Below are positions 56,561 through 64,000 of a stretch of DNA of 64,000 nt, piece by piece. Below the pieces are notes generated by a model that ran no database searches, was not told the DNA's origin, and saw nothing but the letters and a program-made list of their open reading frames with translations. This stretch comes from Ligula intestinalis (Eukaryota > Platyhelminthes > Cestoda > Diphyllobothriidea > Diphyllobothriidae). Position 1 is the first letter of the stretch. Every line of letters begins with the position of its first letter. The position numbers and the translations under genes were made by a program. Where the stretch lies: NCBI GenBank assembly GCA_036362985.1, contig JAYGXS010000002.1, positions 85,863,267 to 85,927,266 of the forward strand. Direction: 5' to 3'.

Positions 56561-58595
56561 GAAATTATTCACCATAGCCATTCTTAAGTAGCGACTCCAA
56601 CAGGCCATTTGCCTAATCTTTATCACAATTGAACTACTTCTCACACTATTCTTGAATTCAGCGGTAGAGACACTGTTCTGAGTGACTGTTTGCGTTGCAT
56701 ATGATTTTAGCTCACACAAACCGGTTAACAGGACGATAGCACTAGTAGTTCTGTCATTATCTGAAGAGTCACCTCAGCATTACATTTCGCTACGCTACAG
56801 CTGTTTTAAGTTCCCCGTAGAAAAAGATTCCAGATAGCACACCTGTCAAATGTTGATGTGTTGTTTCCACCACGTGGAATGAATTTGTCGTGGAAAGCTC
56901 CTGCTTCTTCTGACCACTTCACTTCTGGATGTACAGACTTTTACCATCGAATCTCACCTATTATCGCATGATGAGGTTCGTCGTAGCAGCTTCCAAGTGA
57001 AACCTTCTTTTGATGCCAGACATTCCTTTCTTCAAAATAGGCTGACTATCATATTTTTCATTGAACCAACTGACCTGTAGCAAACTGCTAACGATCAGAG
57101 CGGATATTTCTGTTTTTTGGCAACCTTGTTGGTGGACTTTGCAATCAGCAAGGAAGTATCATGCCGGATTTTCCGCACTTCGGTGATGATCCCGGTGACC
57201 TCTGCGAGCCCCCCCCCCCAAGAGCAAGAGTTTTTTCTCTGTTCATTTTTTTGCTATGTTCTACCTCATTGGTTCATGTCAATTGGCCTCACAAAAAATT
57301 TAAGATACTACATTTCTGGTATCACGAGATACATTTACAAATAGGGGATTCAAAGGTAACCCACCTAAACCTTTCTCAAGTGTACTGATACCGTACACAT
57401 CAATTGATGTTGACCATCAGTACGAACAATTGAAAAACTCTCGCACGAATTAAGTCCTGAAGTTAAAGGTAGTCAAGTTCCAAAGTCCTCAACTTGTTTC
57501 CCTGGTTGGCCTCCGGTCTACAGGAAGTCAGTAGCAGGATGTTCATGCTCGTCACTGATGTAATACCCGCATCGGATTCTGAAACCTTTCATAAACCGTT
57601 GTACGTCGGACCCAAGTCCTCCACGCTCTGCTAGACAATGAATGCATAATCGTCCATCTCCAGAAGCTGTTAGGAGGGCGCAGAACAGGAGTTTTCACTC
57701 GTGCTGTCTTCGAGTCAGGCAAATAGAGAACACGCGGTAGCGCCATCGCATAAAGGAGCAGGTTAGGCGCGACCTTTAAGGTTTGACACCACGCGAAGAT
57801 GCAAGGAGTTACTGGTACGCGAGACCGCCGCCGGCCGGGTTCTGTCGTGCTGAGGTCACGCCTGGCCAGGGGTAAAGCGCGCGCACCAAGTGTCACACTG
57901 AGGTCGCCGCACGATAGCTGCCTACAGAGGGGCCAATAGGGAACAAAAGCTACTTGTTCTTAAATACGCTGCCACTGCTGGAAGCGGCATTCTGCTGCTG
58001 GCGACAGGGGACACTGTTGCCGAGAACGACGTCGAAAACACGCTACTGACAGTCACACAGAAGACAGAGTTGATGTACGAGCAGAAACAGGTGTAGCAAA
58101 CGATTATCTGCTATCCTGTCCACCCTCATTTCCAAACATACGACTGGGGGATATAACCAGTGTCGACGCAGGCACACACAAGGTTATACCAAAAGCCTAA
58201 TCTGTGTGCAGCCGGCCTTCACTGAAGACCGGTATCCCGTCTGCCAAGGGTGCCACCTAGACTAGGAGGTACGTTCACTAGCAGACATGTCAGTTACGCT
58301 GAAAAACAAGTCCATCCATCGCAAGTGCATCGAGTGAACTTGTTCTCTTATCAACCAATATACATTGACCTGACACTCGTTCATGAACATTCACCGACTT
58401 CTAAGGGAACTGACTTACCCAGCTGCACATTTGCCTTGGGTCTCCTTTCTTGGTGAGCCGGAGTGAAACAGGTGAGGTCAGTGAAAGTTCATCAACGTGT
58501 GGCAATATCACCCGACCTAAACCGGCAAGACAAAGAACTCCCTGCTCAATGGTTGGTGCGGTAGACTTAGCGACAGGTGTCAAGGCTAAGACGGT
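56561..58595. other. Nothing firm
   Basis: AT-rich to 57500, then GC-richer to about 58470. A 114-codon minus-strand frame (57552-57896) is Arg-rich with no recognised domain. No repeat partner found in the window. Confidence 0.35.
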
Positions 58596-58794
58596 TTAAC
58601 CCTAACGGTTACGACCTTCCAGGACCAGGGTTCTTTAGGTGAGGAGAGAGAAGGCGGTGGGAAAGCCAGATTGTAAGGAATAGTGTATTCGGCAGAAGGA
58701 TAGGAGAATAGATGGTAAGAGTCAACACAAGCGAACATCTGTGTCCCAGAAAGCAACTGAGAAGAAGACTCGATTGCTGGGACAATAGGTTTAT

Positions 58795-58841
58795 TCACCT
58801 GACGTTTCGATATCCGTCGCGGATTCGTCATCAGAGACATG
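58795..58841 (-). ncRNA. Hammerhead-like motif, left palindrome arm
   Basis: Minus-strand CTGATGA (58834-58828), stem II region GAATCCGCGACGGATATC, GAAACGTC (58808-58801). Core intact; stem III is ACGT. Confidence 0.5.
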
Positions 58842-58855
58842 AGTTTTCTGCTACT

Positions 58856-58902
58856 CGTGTCTCTGATGACGAATCAGCGACGGATATCGAAACGTCAGGC
58901 GA
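58856..58902 (+). ncRNA. Hammerhead-like motif, right palindrome arm
   Basis: CTGATGA at 58863-58869, GAAACGTC at 58889-58896. Stem I pairs AGGCG with the TGTCT before the core, partly by wobble. Stem II pairs imperfectly (GAATC with GGATATC), with one unpaired C after the CTGATGA block. Confidence 0.5.
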
Positions 58903-59214
58903 ATAAACCTATTGTCCCAGCAATCGAGTCTTCGTCTTCTCAGATGTTAAGTGTTGACTCTCGGATGACCGCAGTCCGGCTGCCAAGGCATCAATTCCGG
59001 AGTGACGAGGGCATCAGGAATCTCCACAGTGTCGGTGTATGCTTTACTATGGCGGTCAATGACGCAACTGATGTGTAGACTAGCGTGGGAGCGCGACTTT
59101 GAGATGGGCGAAGGCTGGCGTCGGTCAAGGACGGTTAGTGCCTAGCCCAAGGAGGCAGTGGGCGCGCAGGCAGGCTAAAGGCGCCATGCGTCAACGGCCG
59201 ATCTTGGGTTCCAA

Positions 59215-59385
59215 GTGACTGCTAGAGTCCACTGCATACTCTGTTCGTAAAAGTCGCCAGTTGGAGCCTCGAATGCTGCACCACGTGCGGCTGGGTATGA
59301 CTGGCTGATGACGGTTAATAAGCCAGAAATGGCCATTCTAGTATCCGTCCTCTTTGCCAGCAACACTATCTGCCCATACAACTAG
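59215..59385 (+). repeat. SINE B with degraded head
   Basis: The body is intact (GGGTATGACTGGCTGATGAC, GGTTAATAAGCCAGAAATGG, CCAGCAACACTATCTGC). The head retains only GTTGGAGCCTCGAATG near box B. Confidence 0.55.
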
Positions 59386-59504
59386 TTGCTGTCACGGTCC
59401 GAGAAATAAGGCTGAAGGCAGAACAGAACACGTGAGTTCCTTTATCGGTTGGTGAACGATCATTAACGAATGTAAATATCTCCCTACCTAAACGTGCAAG
59501 ACAA

Positions 59505-59655
59505 CACGCTCGTTGCTTAAAGGTTAATGCATTATACTCTGATCAGAAAGGTCGTGAGTTCGATCCTTGAGTGGTGCACAGCTCAAGTCTGAGTACGACT
59601 AGCTGATAAACCAGAAATGCCCATTCCAGTCTCCCTTGTCTCGCTTGTGTATCCT
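59505..59655 (+). repeat. SINE B
   Basis: GCTTAAAGGTTAATGC (box A region), TTCTGATCAGAAAGG-like anticodon region, box B GTGAGTTCGATCC, then GAGTACGACTAGCTGATAAA and CCATTCCAGTCTCCCTTGTC. Confidence 0.5.
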
Positions 59656-59659
59656 CTTC

Positions 59660-60540
59660 GTTTTTGCTTCTCACAATTGCTCGGTACTTCAATAGGGAAA
59701 CATGCTTTCTTGGCTTTGCAGACATTAAACCCCGTACCGAAAGGCTATTTACTAAGCAAGTGACATCAGAGCTGCAGCGTATACTGATGACGACGCCGAT
59801 TTGACGGCTCAAAAGCAACGCAAAGACCACGCGTATGTGCGATTACGGACACTCGCTATCCCCTGACCACTGCGAATTAACCGGACTTTCATAAAGAGGT
59901 CAATACCCGCGCGCAAAAGCGCATGCTTCATGGTCCACTGATTTGGCTAAAAATTGCGAGTATCGGACAAAAAGCAGTACCTTTCTCCCTCTCTCAGCTG
60001 CCAAGCTGTATTACAATGCTACAACTGAAAGGAGAATCCCAGAGAAAAGACAGAAGAGACTCCAACAGGTCTTTTTCGGTAAGATAAAAATAGCTGTATA
60101 TGAGAGGTAGCAAAAGGTGAGTGTCCACTATAGTATTTTCATAAAATAGACTAAGTAGTCAGTAATCCAGAGAGGAGAGAATTTTCGTAAAATAGACTAA
60201 TTAGTCGGTAATCCGGAGAGGACTAGAGCACAGCAGGCTTATTGACCTCCGACTGGGCGACAGGTAACGATTTTATGGCATTCCGCAGGACGGTGAGCTC
60301 CACTGGACAGGCTTCGAAGCTGTCATTATCGATCCAGAAGAATTCACCCTGTAAGTGGAGAGGATACAGCAGTTACAGTACATTGATGAAAATGGAGCGA
60401 CGGTAAGTTATGTAAGGATTCTTGAGTCAGCACTAATCAACGGGTCGTGTAAAACGGTAACGGTAGAAATGTAGATTTACGGGTAAGCCCAATCGTGGGT
60501 AAGCAGCGAAACGTGCGCAGGAAAAAACAAACAAATAAGT
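59660..60540. other. Nothing firm; one short tandem duplication
   Basis: A 46-bp unit is duplicated in tandem at 60136-60176 and 60182-60223 (TAAAATAGACTAA then GTAATCC and GAGAGGA). Otherwise no supported feature. Confidence 0.45.
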
Positions 60541-60542
60541 AA

Positions 60543-60596
60543 ATTGAGAAGAAGACAACTCGATCGCTGGAACACTATGTTTATTTGCCTGAATAA
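60543..60596 (-). repeat. PLE A terminus fragment
   Basis: TTGAGAAGAAGACAACTCGA then CGCTGGAACA and TTTATTTGCCTGA match the outer part of the left palindrome arm at 58759-58802. The sequence ends before the hammerhead core. Confidence 0.5.
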
Positions 60597-60601
60597 TTCA
60601 G

Positions 60602-60725
60602 TTGACCCAATTGTGAAAATGTGTGGTCTTGGTCCGATTCGAACACACACAGCAGAAAAGATTTTTGCGCAGCCAACGATCTACCATTTAGCTACGAGGC
60701 CCGCCGTGAGCCACAATTGGGTCAA
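60602..60725 (-). repeat. SINE A head framed by a perfect 14-bp inverted repeat
   Basis: On the minus strand: GGCGGGCCTCGTAGCTAAAT with GGTAGATCG (box A), GGCTGCGCAAAAATC and GTGTTCGAATCGG (box B). The element is bounded by TTGACCCAATTGTG (60602-60615) and its exact reverse complement (60712-60725). Other SINE A copies show similar but eroded flanks (CGACCCAAGTGT upstream, ACAACTGAGTCAA downstream), so the inverted ends look like a family trait. Confidence 0.65.
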
Positions 60726-60841
60726 TTTTTTCCGTTCAACCTACTGCTTATATGGAATCCACAATTAAGGATAGAGTAAGCCAGACAGTTAACTGAAGTA
60801 TTAAAATCTACAAAACCCCTAACAAGTAAGTAATCTTACTA

Positions 60842-61075
60842 GTCGCTCTGGTGGATTCTAGATGATTGCTTAGGAAATTCGGCTTGGACAGTCAGCTTAC
60901 TGTATCCGTAATGGTGGATTCCATTCGAGCAGGTTGGGCGGGTAAAATCGGCCCAAGTGTGATTAAATTTACGGCGCACGGCAAGCCTCGTAGCTCAATG
61001 GTACAGTATCGACTGAGCAAAATCCTACCCTGCTGTGCGGGGTCCGACTCCCACGGAGGCTGTAAATTGGTCAAA
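60842..61075 (+). repeat. SINE A
   Basis: CTGGTGGATTCTAGATGATT, GTGGATTCCATTCGAGCAGG, CCCAAGTGTGATTAAATTTA, then GCCTCGTAGCTCAATGGTAC (box A), ACTGAGCAAAATCC and GGGGTCCGACTCCCACGGAG (box B and acceptor). GCCTC and GAGGC can close the acceptor stem. Confidence 0.65.
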
Positions 61076-61845
61076 GTTGGCTCAATCGAACAGGCACACA
61101 GAAGATTCATAAGCAAATGAAATTTAAACAGCACAACCGTGTTGACTGGCGACTTCAGAACCTTCAGTGAAGAGTGCATTCCCCGGTGACACGTTCGGAT
61201 TTGCGCACTCTGCCAAATCAAAGAGTACGGCATGCTGAATTTCGACTTATTTGCACCTCACCCTTGTAAAATATACCTCGAATTCTGATGGAAAGGCGCC
61301 AAGATAGTCGGCAAGTAATTGCAGAGAATTAATCACAGAAACTGTAAGACGCGAGTGTAATGCAGTCTAAAAATTCTGAGAGGTGGATTCAAAATATGAA
61401 AGCACAGTTTAAGTGGACATCAAACACCAGGCTTGATGGCATAAGATTCAGGGTGGTTATATAGTGTGGAGAAACGCGTAAGATATCACAGTCAGGTCAG
61501 AATAGGGACTTTTGAACGAGATTTCCTCCGACCACCTACAAAACTACATTCTGTATGAAAGGCTACTGAGGCAGAAGGCCCTTTTTCGCTTTGATGTTTA
61601 ATGCCCCTGTATGAAAAGCACGTGCAAAATATTCTTGTCTACGCGCATTTGCTAACAAATTACGTCTCATTCAAATTTTTATAATTGCGCGATGTTCTTT
61701 GATCATGAAATGTCTATTTTATAACGCCTTGTTCCTGTCCATTCATTACTGCTGCTTATAAGCTACGCACAGTCTGGCCGACACCCACTGTAAAATGTTA
61801 TGAGCGTAAAGGTGTGTGTATGAGTGTGTGATTTTCTCTAGATGT
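61076..61845. other. Nothing recognised
   Basis: No supported feature. The right end may include the terminal region of the Tc1 relic. Confidence 0.35.
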
Positions 61846-61849
61846 TGGG

Positions 61850-62066
61850 AGGTGTCCCGAAACTATGTGACCTTTAGGACGCCGTCTACCCCGATTCGTA
61901 TTTAATAAATGAGATTCTGGAGCGTCTCCAAGGGGACCTTACTTTGGGTGTCTAGCAGGATCTCTGCAAACCAGCCCAGGTAGAAGCAGGAGTAGGCAAT
62001 TTCTCTAACCAACAATATTACCAAGAATTGACCAAAGATTTTCAACGGGATTCAAGTCAAGAGTAT
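61850..62066 (-). pseudogene. Tc1/mariner transposase C-terminal relic
   Basis: On the minus strand from 62066: LDLNPVENLWSILGNIVG, which matches the DLNPIENLW block of Tc1 transposases, whose Glu is the third catalytic residue (DD34E). After stops and a shift it reads KVPLETLQNLIY and then GVDGVLKVT, matching the VPLETLQNLI and RRxxAVLKAKG C-terminal blocks. The catalytic aspartates, the DNA-binding half and the terminal inverted repeats are absent. It is a dead 3' fragment, joined directly to the minisatellite on its other side. Confidence 0.75.
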
Positions 62067-62700
62067 CCTATTCTATTCTAGTCTCTATTCTATTTCTATT
62101 ACCAAGAATTGACCATAGATTTTCAACGGGAATCAAGTTAAGAGTATTCTATTCTATTCTCTATACTATTTCTATTACCAAGAATTGACCATATTCTATT
62201 CTATTCTCTATTCTATTCGATTCTCTATTCTATTTCCATTACCAAGAATTGACCATAGATTTTCAACGGGAATCAAGTCAAGAGTATTCTATTCTATTCT
62301 CAATTCTATTTCTATTACCAAGAATTGACCATATTCTATTCTATTTCTATTACCAAGAATTGACCATAGATTTTCAACGGAATTAAAGTCAAGAGTATTC
62401 TATTCTATTCTCTGTTCTATTTCTATTATCAAGAATTGACCATATTCTATTCTATTCTCTATTCTATTTCTATTACCAAGAATTAACCATAAATTTTCAA
62501 CGGGAATCAAGTCAAGAGTATTCTATTCTATTCTCTATTCTATTTCTATTACCAAGAATTGACCATATTCTATTCTATTCTCTATTCTATTCTATATTCT
62601 CTATTCTATTTCTATTACCAAGAATTGACCATAGATTTTCAACGGGATTCAAGTCAAGAGTATTCTATTCTATTCTCTGTTCTATTTCTATTACCAAGAT
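62021..62700. repeat. Minisatellite made from a Tc1 catalytic-motif segment
   Basis: Two related units alternate. The long unit (about 78 bp) has ATTACCAAGAATTGACCATA, GATTTTCAACGGGAATCAAG and a TATTC/CTATT-rich tail. The short unit (about 48 bp) lacks the middle. The order is roughly L L S L S L S L S L, making a higher-order period near 125 bp. On the minus strand every long unit still reads TLDLxPVENLWSILGN with Asn often changed to Ile, identical to the adjacent Tc1 relic, so the array was seeded by that fragment. Confidence 0.85.
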
Positions 62701-64000
62701 GGATTCAGTAGGACTGAGTAGTGATTTTTGTTGTCCTTCCTACTTCGCTGGGGCTGGGCCCCTGTAAAACTCAGTAGCTAAGATAAAGACTTTCTGACCG
62801 GATGGATCGTGTCATGATTAATTATTTAATCGGCAAGCCTTCTCCCTTATACATGCAAATACCTGGAACGCGAACGCTTTTATTCATTCGGGTTAATCAT
62901 TACTTAATCGGAGAAAAAGAGCTGATAAAATGCTCAACAAGATGTAAACATTAGAAATAAGGGTGCTATCAGTCCCTACCCTTTTTGCAGGGACAGGCCG
63001 CAGCTGCGCTAAGGGAAGCGTAGTATATTGATACCAGAAATCACCCAGTCGCCGATCTAGCCTTGTCAAGTATCTGAGTCTTTGTAAAAACAAGAAGTCT
63101 TTTGAACAGCAGCAGCAGCAGCGACACCTACAGAGTCCAAAACAGGGGATAGGTATTTGCCCCCGCCAGAGCACATCAAAAGGCCAATCGCCTTCTGGAG
63201 GGAGAGTGAGACAACATTTAGCCCCTGTTTGCCGTCAAACTCGCTTCCCCCAACCCACTCACCCCTACCGGCAAGCTCGCACCCGACAGCCCAGTGCGAG
63301 CGCACGCACGGTCTTGTCGCGTCAAAGTTCGGATTCTTATCTTGAGCTGTGAGTCGATGCTCTTCTTGCAGAACCCATAAGCACACAGTCGGAAGAGGGC
63401 GGGAACGGGGTGGGAACACGAACATGGTATTAAGGAAGGCGAGAAAAGTGTTTCGCGCCCAGATGCGGAGGAAACCAACTACGGAAGGGGAGTCAGTTAG
63501 TTGTTGATATGTGGGAAGTGTTGGGCAACTTCAGTAGTCAAGAACTAATGGGGCTCGAATGTCAACTTTTCGACCGAGTGGCCGGCAGGGGTTGCAGTTG
63601 GCAGGATGATTAAAAAAGCACTTGGCACACTTGCCGGACACGGTGAAAACTGAAAGAGTAGGCCCTATAAAACAGTTGATAGGCTAGGCGAAGTGACAAA
63701 TGTTGTAATCGTAGCCAAAAGCCGTGATATTACCGCCTAATTAAGCCTTGTGAGTCCCCAAGAAAGAACACGACAAGAAGACGGCAAAAGAAGAGTTCCC
63801 GAATGAATGAAATGAATGAAGAGTTCATTTAGCAAACCAAGTACAGCGTAATTAAGCAAGCAAAGCGTATAAGATTTGATCAATCAGATTGTGACATCGA
63901 GTGACTAGCAGTTCGATTGGTTTTCTGACTCATCCGACTGGCATGATAGTCTTTGGCGAACGGCCACATTGCCTATGACCCCTTTGTTCTCCAAGGCCCG
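62701..64000. other. Nothing firm
   Basis: Contains a short (CAG)n tract at about 63107-63122 and a GC-richer stretch at 62990-63480 with overlapping frames on both strands; none resembles a known family. A 119-codon minus-strand frame (63066-63425) is of low-complexity character. Confidence 0.35.

Larger units (their letters stand above)
58720..58950. mobile_element. Palindromic hammerhead element inserted in repeat G
   Basis: Arms 58757-58840 and 58858-58943 are reverse complements apart from a few substitutions and a small indel, around a spacer of about 17 bp. Each arm holds a PLE A type terminus with a hammerhead-like motif. Weaker inverted similarity extends outward (GAGTCAACAC at 58720-58729 and GTGTTGACTC at 58951-58960). 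Comparison with repeat G copy 1 shows the site without it, so it behaves as a unit insertion. No coding capacity. Confidence 0.75.
58600..59225 (+). repeat. GC-rich interspersed repeat G, copy 2 (filled site)
   Basis: Collinear with the minus strand of 28935-28480. The left part 58600-58715 (GTGGGAAAGCCAGATT, GCAGAAGGATAGGAG) and the right part 58952-59225 (GACTCTCGGATGACCGCAGT onward) are contiguous in copy 1 but separated here by about 230 bp of palindromic sequence. Confidence 0.7.

Noticed and set aside
57552..57896. 114-codon minus-strand frame as a gene
   Set aside because: Arg-rich composition follows from the GC-rich stretch; no domain, signal peptide or splice signals recognised.
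62021..62700. CRISPR-like array of repeats and spacers
   Set aside because: The alternation is of long and short forms of one unit, there are no unique spacers, and the genome is eukaryotic.
63066..63425. 119-codon minus-strand frame as a gene
   Set aside because: Overlaps frames on the other strand and a CAG tract; composition is low-complexity and no family is recognisable.

Overview
The window looks like repeat-dominated flatworm DNA, most likely from a tapeworm or fluke. That assignment is inferred from the element repertoire: Penelope-like elements (PLEs) with GIY-YIG tails, an RTE-type LINE whose encoded protein ends in a VQVSK-like tail, a CR1-type LINE, tRNA-derived SINEs, and Tc1 and pogo/Tigger relics. 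The background is AT-rich, long ORFs are rare, and there is no operon structure. I found no host gene I can defend. Almost everything recognisable is a transposable element, mostly decayed.

Layout: 0-2.4 kb holds a PLE tail and two inverted repeats carrying hammerhead-ribozyme-like motifs. 2.4-11 kb is mostly featureless with SINE crumbs. 11.06-14.2 kb is a nearly full-length minus-strand RTE-like LINE with few lesions. 16.3-18.3, 19.05-19.5, 21.2-22.0, 24.7-25.2 and 25.5-28.1 kb hold PLE tails from several families, including one open GIY-YIG frame (26414-26929, minus). 28.2-28.9 kb is a GC-rich repeat (G). 31-32 kb is a SINE cluster. 34.6-39.6 kb has two plus-strand copies of a composite unclassified repeat (MR), the second split by a pogo/Tigger-like element (37866-38330). 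41.8-42.1 kb is a PLE-type inverted repeat. 45.85-49.57 kb is a broken CR1-like LINE. 51.0-56.6 kb has minus-strand MR copies, one split by an inverted PLE pair. 58.6-59.2 kb is a second G copy with a 0.2 kb palindromic hammerhead element inserted. 60.5-61.1 kb has SINEs. 61.85-62.7 kb is a Tc1 transposase relic whose catalytic-glutamate segment has been amplified into a minisatellite.

The most coherent theme is the PLE termini. At least seven loci pair hammerhead-like motifs or PLE tails in inverted orientation. Several motifs have a conserved core (CUGANGA...GAAA), a pairable stem I, and a stem III so short and self-complementary (ACGU, AGCU, AUACGUGU) that it could form only between two molecules. 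One palindrome appears to be a mobile insertion because its empty site is visible in a second copy of the host repeat. All assignments were made by eye from the sequence and from knowledge of the families; no database search was run.
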